A stretch of 64,000 bases of DNA, from assembly GCA_031308135.1 (NCBI GenBank), contig JAHLJT010002630.1:96826141-96890140 (forward strand). Direction: 5' to 3'. Each line of letters begins with the position of its first letter. Within the stretch, counting starts at the first letter, position 1. Source of the stretch: Acheta domesticus. Lineage: Eukaryota > Arthropoda > Insecta > Orthoptera > Gryllidae. Both the position numbers and the translations under genes were made by a program. Below the pieces are notes generated by a model. That model was not told the DNA's origin, did not search any database, and was given only the letters and a program-made list of their open reading frames with translations. Positions 43,848 to 56,400 of the stretch are shown piece after piece.

Positions 43848-45162
43848 TATCTTTCAAATAAAATTATAAATTCTGCTTTCTCTCAAAAAACAAAGTTTTG
43901 AGGGCGCAGAATCGTCATCCCCGAGCACCACTTGTACCGACTTGCCCATGTCATGTTTTCGTCGCCAACAAATTTCCTACAGTACAGGAGGACGTGTTCC
44001 ACGGAAAGAACAGTCTTGCACGAGTCACAGATGGGAGGAGTTTCATTTCGAAGAATGAAACCGTGAGAAAAATGGCAGTGTCCAATACGAAGACGGGTTA
44101 AAATAACTTCCTCGGGCCTACAGAACCGTGATGAGGAGCGCCAGGGATACACAGAATTCTTTATCGCACTTAGTTTGAAAGTGCTATTGTGCCACTCTGT
44201 TTGCCACGCTCTAAGCACGGATCGTTTCAAGAAAGCCTGAACATTGGACAATGGCACAGAAGGGATGTCGATACAAGTTTTACGAGTCGCTGATTTCGCC
44301 GCATGGTCGGCCAGTTCGTTCCCTCTGATACTCACGTGGCCTGGGACCCAACTAAGTAGCAGGTCATAGCGGCGGGACAGAAGACGATGAATCAGGCTTT
44401 GAACGGATAACGTCAGGTAGTCTGACGAAGGACGGGAGACAGCTTGAAGAGAGCTGAGAGAATCAGAACAGATAACTACTCGCCGCAACGTCGCTGATTC
44501 AATGTATTTTAAGGCCTCAAAAATTGCATACATTTCGGCAGTGAATATACTGCACTTGGAGTGAAGCCGAAATGATTTGGTGGCCCTGATACAGTAAAAA
44601 CCACATGCCACCGCGTCGCTGCACGATGAACCATCCGTGTATAAGAATAAATGATCCGGATAGGATTCTCTCATATCCAGAAACTGCTTCTGGTAAACCA
44701 GAGGACTAGTAGTTTGTTTGGGCAAATGGGAGAGTCTGAAGTCAATACTGGGAAGGAGGAGTTTCCAAGGGGGGATCCGGTCACTTGTGGGTTTCACAGG
44801 GGTGGGAAGTTCGACATTTAATTCTCGGAGAAGATTTCGTAGTCTAATACCTGGGGGATGGGGTAACGACGTTCGAAAAATGTATGAGGACTCATTTTTG
44901 GGTGGATGATTATACGACGACAAGGGTGGTCAACCAGTCCCGACACTTTAGCCCCATAAGAGGCTAATAAAATATCTCGCCTTCGGCTCATAGATGGTTC
45001 TCCAGCTTCGGCCAAGAGGCATTCGATGCGACTCGTGCGGTAGGCGCCTGTACGAATCCTTATACCGGCGTTGTCAATGGTATTTAATGGCCGGAGGGTT
45101 GATGGTAACGCTGACCCATATACAATACATCCATAATCCAAAATAGAGCGGATGAGGGTTCT
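43848..45162 (-). pseudogene. I-like LINE, 5'-truncated: RT end, RNase H, cysteine motif
   Basis: From 45162 down the minus strand reads the RT C-terminus (RHRTLIRSILDYGCIVYGSA, then IRTGAYRTSRIECLLAEAGE and RRRDILLASYGAKVS). It frameshifts near 44925 and then reads a full RNase H domain: LFLYTDGSS, FTAEMYAIFEAL, VICSDSLSSLQA, SWVPGHVSIRGNELADHAAK, with the D-E-D-D residues present. The C-terminus has ICDSCKTVLSVEHVLLYC. The stop is at 43883. The 5' edge abuts exactly the segmental-duplication block at 45163, a junction absent from the other two copies of that block. The downstream tail is AT-rich without a clear poly(A). Confidence 0.8.
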
Positions 45163-46249
45163 ATGCCGCTTCCACGGACTAGGCACCACGAACACCGACG
45201 CGCGTCTGTGTCGCGAGCCAAGGTCAGGCTGCGAGATGAGCCTCTGGCGTAGCGCCGGAGGTAACTGCGAGCAGCAAAATGTCGCTGAAATGAAGGCCAA
45301 CGCCCGTGACCGAGGGAGAACTTATGAAAAGGGACCGTTTCTAGACGAAAACTACAGATTCCAGGCAGTTTTATGCAGTTCGCCTACAGAACTAACGAAA
45401 TTTGTGTTTAATTCATGTTGTTAATAAATTGTTTAGGAGTGTTACGTATTTCTTCACATTTTATATTCAATTTGCTTTGGATTAAACGACGAAAAATCGG
45501 AACCTGGTGTCACTGGGTAAATTAAATAGACATTGAAGTAAAATTTTATAAGTTCAACGACGGGAATTCCCAGGTATTAAAATATGTCCCAAAAAATGAA
45601 GAATTCATGCATTCGTAAAAGAGAAAGGTACCATTTTTTGTTGTGTTTTTTTATATGTATTAAGTGTAATCAGCTAAGGGGTTTCACACAAATCCACTTT
45701 AATTGATTTCTGTACTTCTTTGTATTTCATCTCAACACCCAAAAATATCTCATAGCTCTGAGTTATCGCAAAGATCGCAAGAGCGTGATATCAACGAATT
45801 CCCAACAGGCGCCTAGGAATTGATTAGCGGCAATTTCATCAAAATACACACAATGCAACGCCACAAATTTCAGATAAGAAATTACTACGCTGACATAGAA
45901 AACCTATGTTCAATTAATAATGGTGGTTCTTCTAAATAAAACATCCAATAAAAAGTTTACAAACTACATTGTTAATGCCTGATCTCCATCTATAATTAAG
46001 AGGAAAATGACACTAACTGAAAATTATTATCCATAATTTTATTGTAAATACTTGAAAACGTTACAACATAGTATTTAACAACACTTTTAGTACATACTTT
46101 ATTTTTTTTAATGCAAGCCATTATCAAATCCTTCCACAAAAACAAAAAAGTTACAATATTGTAAATCAATTCAACGCATAAACTTAAGCATATTTATTAT
46201 TTGAAAAGTCAATGTGGATACACAATCTTAGCTCAGCCTAAGAATGATC

Positions 46250-46601
46250 CTAATGTAAACAAAGACACAAAGTATTCATCCGCCGACTTCTAATCTGCTT
46301 GGTGGATTGCTCCTCGCTCATTAATGGTACACGTGTGCACGAAATGTCAGAAGCGTACAGGGCAACAGCAGTCCCGCCTGCGATAACAATAAGGATCCGA
46401 TTTCCGCAGCGACAAATACATCTCGGTTCACAACCGTCACTCCTACTCTTTGCAGATTCGTCTGGAAGGGGTTCAACACCCAAATCATTACTTTCCCTCG
46501 TGTGTCAAGTTTTCTATACGTACTTAACTCTCTGTGTGCATTCATTACACTTAACGAAGACAAACCCGTTGTTGATGATGTGCGTTCGGCAATCTGGCTA
46601 A
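46250..46601 (-). other. Small frame conserved in all three units, function unknown
   Basis: The minus strand carries an ORF of 77 codons (MGVEPLPDESAKSRSDGCEP..., CICRCGNRI) and an overlapping one of 80. Counterparts lie at 55377-55631 (with an extra 21-bp tandem copy of a cagattcgtctgg motif) and 61087-61404 (several changes, frame altered at its end). Three recent copies do not prove coding. I recognise no domain. Confidence 0.25.
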
Positions 46602-46619
46602 TGAGGGATTTTCTTCAGG

Positions 46620-47130
46620 AACACTTAAACTATATTTTTATTTACGTATACGTACGTATTTACGGAGTACTAAACGCAATATAAAGAAAGTTATGTAGTG
46701 CAGTTGCAGAAACGGAGAATTTTCTACAGGAAAACGCGTATCATGAGTCTGTTACAGAAGTGGATAAATCCTGCTCTAATATGTAGTATATTACACACGT
46801 TAAGTAGTCATGTATAATGAGCCCTGGATACAAAAAATTGTTTGTTTGTTTCTTCAAAACGCCCCTCCGACAGTGAATAGCACTACGCTTAAACCATACG
46901 TAGGATTATTCCAAAACGGATATTCCCTGATTGATTTGGTTCGGCTGGCTTTGCGATTTTCAAAAATATTCATTAATTTTTAGAGGTACTTTACATGAAG
47001 CCCACAGGTACATTTTCAAATTTTCTCAAAAGTGGCTTCAAATTTTTTCTTTAAATTTCTTGTAAGAATGCAGTAAAATGCACCTATAAAGGTGGCATAA
47101 GTCCGATTTCATTGATTCGTATTAATGTGT
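46620..47130 (+). repeat. REP-family piece in unit A
   Basis: acgtatttacggagtactaa, aaagaaagttatgtagtgca, ttccctgattgatttggttc and ggtactttacatgaagccca parallel 11200-11640. Copies also in unit B (55660-56115) and unit C (61490-61920). Confidence 0.65.
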
Positions 47131-48256
47131 TATCTCTGTACCGTTCTGTACAAGATGGTGTTGCCTCAGTGTCCATTATAAAATGATAGGGTACGCACAA
47201 AAATTAAAATTATTAAACGATACTACGTCGATCTTCCCGCACTAAGCGAAGAGAACGTACTGCTCTATTGCTCACGGAACGCAAAGAAAGTTGCATTTGG
47301 AACTTTTGTTACGAGTCAACAGCAGATAAAACTTACCATCGGTCGACGGGTATAAGGTTTCTTCCCTGTCATTACCCTATGCCTTCCGCCTATTCCAGAA
47401 CAGTCGCCCTATTCAGAATTTCCAGTAAATGTTTTCTGGATTTTTTAGTAGTTTTTCTTTCGCTAAATCCCTTCTGGTATTTTCAAACCTGCATTCAAAC
47501 AATGAAATGTATAATTTCGACAAGCAGTGTTTTCAGAAGCGAGTAGTTACACGTACACACCAGCGAACTGAAGCAACCACTAAGAGGCTGTAGTAAGCAC
47601 GCGTGTTTGTTTATATCGGGATCATTCTAAGGCTGAACAGACCTTACACGGAAACCAGACCTAATAGGTAGGGCGCGGGCATATCTGCAAAAAAAACCTC
47701 ACCCAGCTAAGTTTACATAAACTTGCACCATCACTTGTATTAAAACAAATCAGAGCAGTTTTTGAAAACACAAACAGCAACAATCTCTTCATTGCCATTT
47801 TCATTAAGCGCAGGTGACTTAGATGCTTCACAAAACGAATGTGTTTTTAATTAACCCGCCTCGAAAATTATCTTTTTCCTCCATAATTATCAAAAGACTT
47901 CTTTGTCTATCCCCTCAGAGCGTAGGGCGAGGTAGAAATCTGTACGGGGAAGAATAGAGCACGCGGTTTGCACCGAGAACACTTCATAATCTCTACAAGA
48001 GAGTCTTTATGCAAATATTCAATAAAATTCACTTAAGGTTCAACTGACAAGTTCTCTAGTTCAATCCCAGCAGCGACATTTTACTAGCATGAACTCCCTG
48101 GACCTGAGGGGCCTCATGGGAGGTAGCAGCGCGTGCAGAAGAATTGTACAGAGGCGAACGGAGCAAATGTCGCACAAACAGAATCGCCCTTCGGAGGAGC
48201 AGCAATCCGACAGTTAATTTCGTCGACTCTGTGAGATCTATATCTCACTTTTCGCA

Positions 48257-48906
48257 TTAGCCCTCAAGCGATGTGTTCGCATGGCTGAGCTTGTGAGTAG
48301 CCAATGTGGCTCTGTGAGTAAAACGCTCCCCGCACACGTGGCAGCGAAACGGGCGCTCTCCCGTATGAATACCAATGTGGGAGACGAGAGTGCTCGATTG
48401 GGCGAAAGCTTTACCGCACACCTCGCATTTAAACGGACGCTCTCCCGTGTGCTTCCGCATGTGACTGACGAGGGTTCCTCTCTCACTGAATGTCTTACCG
48501 CACACGTCGCATCTAAACGGACGCTCTCCCGTGTGCTTCCGCATGTGAATGACGAGAACTTGTTTCTGGGTGAATGTGTTATTGCAAACTTCGCAGCGAA
48601 AGGGTCGCTCTCCCGTGTGTATTCGCTCGTGCCTACTCAGACTAAACGGGGTCGTTAATGCCTTCCCACACACTTCGTAACGACATGCCCGTTTCCCCGC
48701 GCGCCCAGGCTTGTGAGTGGCGGCGTTGGGGAAGCGGGCCGAAGCCGTCGCGCCCTCGTCGCCGAGGAGAGTCTGTTCGCCCGGGTGAGCGGGCCGGCCC
48801 TCGTGCGACTGCAGCGCCGCGTGCGGCGGGGACGACTGGCTCTGCTGCCCTCGGAGACTCCGCCGCGGCGTTGCCAGCTCCTCCTCCAGTGGGAGGCCGT
48901 CTGCGC
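48257..48906 (-). CDS. Zinc-finger terminal exon, unit A (intact)
   Basis: A CAG acceptor at 48909-48907 and phase-1 start GC|GCA GAC lead to the full leader ([20 protein letters not shown] ... [11 protein letters not shown]). Then come one degenerate finger (first Cys replaced: CRYEVCGKALTTPF) and four sound C2H2 fingers with helices QKQVLVIH, ERGTLVSH, QSSTLVSH and HRATLATH. It ends LSHANTSLEG and stop at 48257. The frame is also open upstream to 48967 (CIEDVFRES...IACCAG). No BTB exon lies upstream inside the window, so its partner exons would be right of 64 kb or it is used alone. Predicted DNA-binding module. Confidence 0.8.
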
Positions 48907-49794
48907 CTGCACAGCATGCAATGACTCTTACAAACGTCTCACGGCACACTGCCGATTCTCTGAACACGTCTTCAATGCAGGTCGGCAGAGACAGCTGCTG
49001 CTAATTATGCAGTGCCTTTGGCTATATATTCGCAACACAACATGGAAGCACATAGTTGATTCATCATACGCACCTTTGAACAACAGAAAATGAGGCTGAC
49101 CTTCATCGCGTGCTAGTACAACTAGAAAACTAGAACATAACTCTAATTTCTCGTTGAGGAGAGGCAAGAGGTATAGAACACAGTTAAGATGTCATCTAAT
49201 AAGTATAGCGAATTGCTGAGGATCTGATTTTTGTCTGTATCGCCTCCAAGCAGGAGTCTCTAAACAACGTAATCTCAGCATTTCTAATAAATGATATTGG
49301 CTGTGGTGAACATTGGAGGAAAAGAAGGGCTGTCCAACGAGAGAATGAAATGTAAAAATACCGGCAAGTATCCCTCGGCTAAAACATGTGGCCCGGGGCC
49401 ACTGAGCTTTCATCTTACCAGCTGCCAATGCCCGGAGGTCTCCACTCACTGTTTATCTCAAATTCGTCCATACGCTGCACAATACCTTTCTACAGCAATG
49501 AACAGCATTTGCAAGAGAACAACTTCATGACAATACGGGATAAAGATCATAGCTCTCGTAAGGATAATAATGCATTCATTCCGCATATTATTTCTAATGT
49601 TATTCGTATTATAAAAATTGTCGAAGACATAAAACATTTACACACCACAAAACGCAATCTTGTCTTGTCTCATATTACGTGTAAACCCGAAATTTGTAAG
49701 CATTGCAGAAATCTATCAGTGTTTTAACACGAAATTCATTCGTTTCTTGCACGAAAAAAAAAAAAAATCGTTCATTCTGAATCTGACCATCATT

Positions 49795-50034
49795 CTATCT
49801 TCTATCAATTGCTAGTTCCAAGTTCTTACGTAATGAACTGAACACGTTTATAAGAGCAGTTGTTTCGCCCCATTTGGTCGGCTTTTCCCGCGAATGCTTT
49901 GCAATTTCATAGGCTGACGGCGAAGGAGATGACTGTTCTAACGTGGCACTGCAGTAACGAGTGTTGCTACAAAAGGTAACAGACTTTCCCGTATTAGTTT
50001 TCTCACTCGTTTGGTCTCGGGTAGCTATGCACAC
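49795..50034 (-). other. Unrecognised 79-codon frame in unit A, copied in unit B
   Basis: Frame TRDQTSEKTNTGKSVTFCSN ... LINVFSSLRKNLELAIDRR, with its copy at 58064-58303 differing mostly at replacement sites. That pattern does not suggest protein-level selection. Possibly a chance ORF in the conserved ZF upstream region. Confidence 0.2.
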
Positions 50035-50883
50035 TTGCCAATACTCTTGACAACTGGCATATATCGCCGCCCAAACTACATTTTTTTGACATTTTATTAA
50101 TTTTTCGGTTTCGAAATAGAAAAAATATTATTTTAACTTGCGTACCGTGCGAGAACTCTCGCATATTAAAACCCACCCTCTCCCTATCCATTTGTCTATC
50201 CTTTCCATTAAGAAGGAAAGTTGTTAATGAAACGATTTTTTAATGTGCATGTAACTTCTAATGTACGTACGGCATTTGAAACTAAAACAATAATGTAATT
50301 GATGTTGGAAACAAATTTTAATTAAAGGTTTATTCATCATTATAGAGAGATGCTCTTGGAACAGTTCATACTTCTTCAAAAACAATATTTGATGAAATTA
50401 TTCAATCTTCCTTGAGAGTTAGCTTTTCGCTTTCCTTGACAGTCACAAAAATAATAGAAAAGGTTTTTCTTAAAAAAAAGCAAAGTAAAGTAGTGCGAAA
50501 ATACCGGATCGAGCAAGTACAACCCTACTCTTTGCAATGTTATTTAACTTTCCTTGATTTGTTATGAGGAACAGAGGGGTTTTGGAGAGTCAGGGTGTTA
50601 GCTTACTGGGGTGCGAAAATTGAAAAATTATTTGTATACTAAGACGTTCGCATATTTTCTGCGTTCTTACGTACCTCAAGAAATGTAATTCCGATCCGAA
50701 ATATAATAAAACTAATATTCTCACTACTGACTACTAAATAGCATTTGTTATCATTAGAAACAATTTAGTAGGCTTAGACTTCACTTCGGTACATGGGAAT
50801 GTTAACGAAACGTGTTCATTTGTTTAAAAATACATAAAGGTAACTTTCAACGTACTAACACACTATCAAATTAAATAGAAAAC

Positions 50884-53432
50884 AATGCAATTGATGTTTA
50901 AAAGCAATTTTCAATAAATATTTATTCTGTATCATAGAGACTTTTCTTGGAACAATTCACAACACTTCCTTAAAGACAACATTTGAAGTAATTATTCAAT
51001 ATTCTTTGACAGTTAGCTTTTCGCAATAGTCACCAAAATATTAGAAAAGATTTTTACTTTCGAGAAAGCTAGGTGTCTGAACACACTGACTTGAAAATTT
51101 CATCGAATGATAACGAAAATACTGGTACAGATACAACACACAGTCTTCACTCTTCATTGCACATCCACATCCCTCCTCAATTAGGTATACAGCACTTACA
51201 GATTCCGGTAAAACGTTAATTGAATGGTTTCACTACACGCATAAGTAACAATTTTCATAGGTATCAAGCAACTATAATAGTACTTCTAGTCGTTGCTGGA
51301 GAGTAAATCCTTAATTAGTGATTATGCAAATAAATATCGTCAGACTGCACAAACCACGGTGTATACAGAAAGCGTAAATATAAGATTGACGAATCTAAGC
51401 CTTTTAAGCGTTTCGCCACAGAAATGGCTACTAGCAAGAAGGGCTGAAATATTTAGGTGGCATTGGTGTTATTGAAACGCCGAAAAAAAAATTTAATTGA
51501 ACGTCCAAAAAGTAAATTCTTGGACGTTCAAAAAGTAATTATCTCTTAAATTATGATGTTAAAAATGTTGCTTTGAGGCGTTAGGCCTCAAAATTTTAGT
51601 TTTTAAGGCCCTAGAACACTTTGTTTAGGGGTTATTTGACAAAAAGTTCGACAAGTGCTGCGGGTTACATTTGACTTGAATAATTGGATGCGTTTTTTTA
51701 AACAAATCCTTCATATTTTCAAATTCAAAATGCAATTCGTCAAGTCTCCGTGAAATTCGCTTTATTTAGAGACCTCACTTATAAAGATTGGTTGTGTGTG
51801 AGAGCCGGAACGGAAAGGTATACTACTGAAATAATACAGGAGACGATAATATTTAAAAAGTTAAACCTTGCTAAACAACTTTCCCTATACTACGTGTATT
51901 ACTCCTTATATTCGTACGTATACGGGAAAGTAAGATGCACACAGCATACTCAATAGCCACGTCACGTAAACAATTACATACGTACGAATTTAAACAACCG
52001 ATCTTGACACTAACATTAACTGAGTTTTTTCTACGCTTATTCATTCTGCACATCACAAATTGTATCACTACGCTACAAGCACACGAGTACCGCGCTCCGC
52101 CATTACTTCGAAGCTACTTTTTGCTTACCCGTATAATACGTATATAAGGAGTAACATACGTAGTATAGGGAAATGTATGTAATGCTGCGCGAAAAAACGG
52201 TGAATTTTCGGCAGAGAAAAATTCATCGCAGAGCCTTCATAACAAAAAGCGGATAAATCCAGTTGCTAAAATCAGAAAAAAAACTATTGGTGGTATAGAA
52301 TGGCACAGACTTTCCCGAACTGGAATTCAATTTCATTGGATCTGGGCTAACAATTCGGACTTGACACATTCTCTCGCCAGCTGCCATCTATCGCCGCACA
52401 AATACCTTTTTTTTTGACATTTTCTTAATTTTTCAGTTTCCTAATAGAAAATGGAAATATTAATTTAATAATAAAGAACAGTAAAATTGTTCTAAATGAT
52501 ATATATTTTTAAATTTGCAGACGTTTTTACGAAAATGGCGTTTAAGCGCTACTGTAAATGCGAAATCTGAAGCTCTTTTACACAGAAAATGTTTGAGGTC
52601 TCGAAAAACTTCATTTGAAATCATTTAAAGCACTTTAACTCACAAATACAATCGTGTTTACAAATTGCTGGATATGTGCATATTAACAGCGTGAGAGATC
52701 TTTCAAAAAAATTGCATTTCTGTAATTTTTACAAAAACAAAAAATACCCCAAAATGAACTTTACGTTATATTAAAGAGTGCAATTTGCACTATCCGTTCG
52801 AAAAGTTAGAAGAACAAATTTGGAGCCATTTGTTGAGAAAATGGCGTTTGAGCGTTTCTGAAAATGCGAAATTTTTAGCTACTTTTCACAGAAAACGGTT
52901 GAGTTCTCGAGAAACTTTATATGACATTATTTAAAATACATGTACTTATAAATGTAATAATGTGAACAAATCGCTGTTAATTGAAATATTAACGTGAGAG
53001 ACAAATCAAAAAATTACACTTTTGGAATTTTTGAAAAAAACAAAAGTATAGGGCACGGTGACGTTTACGTCATCTCATAGAGTATATTTATCACTATCCC
53101 TACCAAAGTTTAAAGAAAAAATTTGGATCGGTTTTTGAGAAAATCTTTTTATACATTTTTAAAATAGCTCACATTGCACGCAATATTGCGCGAAAACATT
53201 TATTTTTTCAAATAAATGTACATGACCTTAAAGAAAGAACTCACAATGGAGAACAAACTTTTATTCTACGGAAAAGTCTCTATCTTCAATTTCGTAGTTC
53301 TAGGAAGACACCAATAATATTTCACTTTTGCAATTTACGAAAATTCAGTTAACCGGGCAAATACGACCTATGTCACCTTAAGTGTATTTTACTCTATTCT
53401 TACAAGAAATTTAAAGAAACAATTTGGAGTCG
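50884..53432. repeat. Spacer between units A and B, REP-rich
   Basis: AT-rich. 52131-52250 repeats the REP terminus (gtatataaggagtaacatac, tatgtaatgctgcgcg), and 52380-53430 repeats the gctgccatctatcgccgcac and gaaaatggcgtttaagcgct blocks in the same order as 33526-34330. This 2.55 kb is absent from the B-C junction. No gene. Confidence 0.65.
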
Positions 53433-56400
53433 TTTTTGAGAAAATTTCGCAATTTCGGAAAATCCATGGGCTTCACGTAAAGTACCCCCGAATTTTAAAG
53501 AAAGTTTTTCAAAATCGCGGCGTCTCGATTGGAATCAGATTGACGGGGAAATTCATTTTGGAAGAAATTGTAGGTATGGTTTATGCGCTATGGTTGTTCA
53601 CAGACCCCGGACAGACGTTTTGCTTCCAATTGGTTTTGGGGTATCAAGGAGCTAGAAAACAGGGATTCAGGCTACACCGGGTATTAGGGGATTTGGTTTC
53701 TTAATTTAGCAACTGTTTTTTTTTCACTTTCTCGTTATCAGGGCCCGGGAATGAATTATTTTCTACCGAAAATTCGCCGTTTTTTCGCGCAGCAATACAT
53801 AACTTCGCGCCGCAACGTCGATATAGATTCAGCGAGAGATTAAGTAGGAGTTTCAGGACGTCAGAGAGACGTATAGCTAGTATTCACGAACGAATTAGAA
53901 ATTTGCCAGAGGAGAGGTTTTCGTCAGCTAAGAACAGGAGTAGTTAATTCAGATTAAATCGTTAAAGTGATGCAGCGCGCAGTAAAGATGGGACAGTAAT
54001 CTGTGTAGTGAAGAAGCAGTCACTGTCAATCAGAGGCGTTCATTAGAGCTGTGCTTTCGAGTGCTACACGTACGCCCGAATTAAGCAAATACGCATTAGT
54101 TAATAATTTGCGACGTGGAAGGGACATTCGCATGCGGGCGTGAACAAGACGGAGCAAGAAAGAAGATGAGGACGTGAGGTGCCGTGCCGGTAAGAGGGAA
54201 GAAGACGGATGACAACGCACAAGGCATCACGGGAAGTCGGGGAAGGCGACGACCGAGGTGGAAATGGTACGCGCCGAAGCCGCTTCCACGGACTAGGCAC
54301 CACGAACGCCGCCAAACGAACACCGACGCGTGTCTCTGTCGCAAGCCAAGGTCAGGCTGCGACATGAGCCTCTGGCGTAGTGCCGAAGGTAACTGCGAGC
54401 AGCAAAATGTCGCTGAAATGTAGGCCAACGCCCATGACCGAGGGAGAACTTATGAAAAGGGACCGTTTCCAGACGAAAACTAAAGATTCCAGGCAGTTTT
54501 ATGCAGTTCGCCTACAGAACTAACGAAATTTGTGTTTAATTCATGTTGTTAATAAATTGTTTAAGAGTGTTACGTATTTCTTCACATTTTATATTCAATT
54601 TGCTTTGGATTAAACGATGAAAAATCGGACCCTGGTGTCACTGGGTAAATTAAATAGACATTGAAGTAAAATTTTATAAGTTCAACGACGGGAATTCCCA
54701 GGTATTAAAATATGCACCAAAAAATGAAGAATTCATGCATTCGTAAAAGAGAAAGGTACCATTTTTTGTTGTGTTTTTTTATGTATATTAAGTGTAATCA
54801 GCTAAGGGGTTTCACACAAACCCACTTCAATTGATTTCTGTACTTCTTTGTATTTCATCTCAACACCCAAAAATATCTCATAGCTCTGAGTTATCGCAAA
54901 GATCGCAAGAGCGTGATATCAACGAATTCCCAACAGGCGCCTAGGAATTGATTAGCGGCAATTTCATCAAAATACACACAATGCAACGCCACAAATTTCA
55001 GATAAGAAATTACTACGCTGACATAGAAAACCTATGTTCAATTAATAATGGTGGTTCTTCTAAATAAAACATCCAATAAAAAGTTTACAAACTACATTGT
55101 TAATGCCTGATCTCCATCTATAATTAAGAGGAAAATGACACTAACTGAAAATTATTATCCATAATTTTATTGTAAATACTTGAAAACGTTACAACATAGT
55201 ATTTAACAACACTTTTAGTACATACTTTATTTTTTTTAATGCAAGCCATTATCAAATCCTTCCACAAAAACAAAAAGTTACAATATTGTAAATCAATTCA
55301 ACGCATAAACTTAAGCATATTTATTATTTGAAAAGTCAATGTGGATACACAATCTTAGCTCAGCCTAAGAATGATCCTAATGTAAACAAAGACTCACAGT
55401 ATTCATCTGCCGACTTCTAATCTGCTTGGTGGATTGCTCCTCGCTCATTAATGGTACACGTGTGCACGAAATGTCAGAAGCGTACAGGGCAACAGCAGTC
55501 CCGCCTGCGATAACAATAAAGATCCGATTTCCGCAGCGACAAATACATCTCGGTTCACAACCGTCACTCCTACTCTTTGCAGATTCGTCTGGAAAGTGTT
55601 CAGATTCGTCTGGAAGGGGTTCAACACCCAAATCATTACTTCATCTCTTCATCTCTCTCTTTCTACATAGTATTTACGGAGTACTAAACGCAATATAAAG
55701 AAAGTTATGTAATGCAGTTTCAAAAACGGAGATTTTTCTACAGGAAAACGCGTATCATGAGTCTGTTACAGAAGTGGATAAATCCTGTTCTAATATGTAG
55801 TATATTACTCCAACACGTTAAGTAGTCATGTATAATGTGCCCTGGATACAAAAAATTGTTTGTTTGTTTCTTCAAAACGCCCCTACGACAGTGAATAGCA
55901 CTACGCTTAAACCATACGTAGGATTATTCCAAAACGGATATTCCCTGATTGATTTGGTTCGGCTCGCTTTTCGATTTTCAAAAATATTCATTAATTTTTA
56001 GAGTACTTTACATGAAGCCCACAGGTACATTTTCAAAATTTTCTCTAAAGTGGCATCAAATTTTTTCTTTAAATTTCTTGTAAGAATGCAGTAAAATGCA
56101 CCTATAAAGGTGGCATATCTCACTCATCGCATTTGCCCTCAAGCGATGTGTTCGCATGGCTGAGCTTGTGAGTAGCAAATGTGGCTCTGTGAGTAAAACG
56201 CTCCCCGCACACGTGGCAGCGATACGGGCGGTCTCCCGTATGAATACTAATGTGGGAGACGAGAGTGCTCGATTGGGCGAAAGTTTTACCGCACACCTCG
56301 CATTTAAACGGACGCTCTCCCGTGTGCTTCCGCATGTGACTGACGAGAACTCCTTTCTCGGTGAATGAGTTATTGCAAACGTCGCAGCGAAAGGGTCGCT

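Larger units (their letters stand above)
45163..50883. repeat. Segmental duplication, unit A
   Basis: From gccgcttccacggactaggc at 45163 to 50883, near-identical over most of its length to 54281-59153 (unit B) and 59977-64000 (unit C). It contains a GC-rich block (45163-45460), a small conserved frame (46250-46600), a REP piece (46620-47130), ZF 3' flank, the ZF exon (48257-48906) and about 2 kb upstream of it. Apart from these items, 47130-48250 and 49100-50883 hold no recognised gene. Confidence 0.85.

Noticed and set aside
49386..49727. 113-codon plus-strand ORF, repeated at 57661-58002
   Set aside because: Present in two near-identical duplicates only; no domain and no codon-level sign of constraint visible.
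53810..54580. Possible solo LTR (GC-rich block with aataaa near its end, also 59500-60290)
   Set aside because: No TG...CA ends, primer-binding site, polypurine tract or target duplication could be found; left as part of the segmental duplication.
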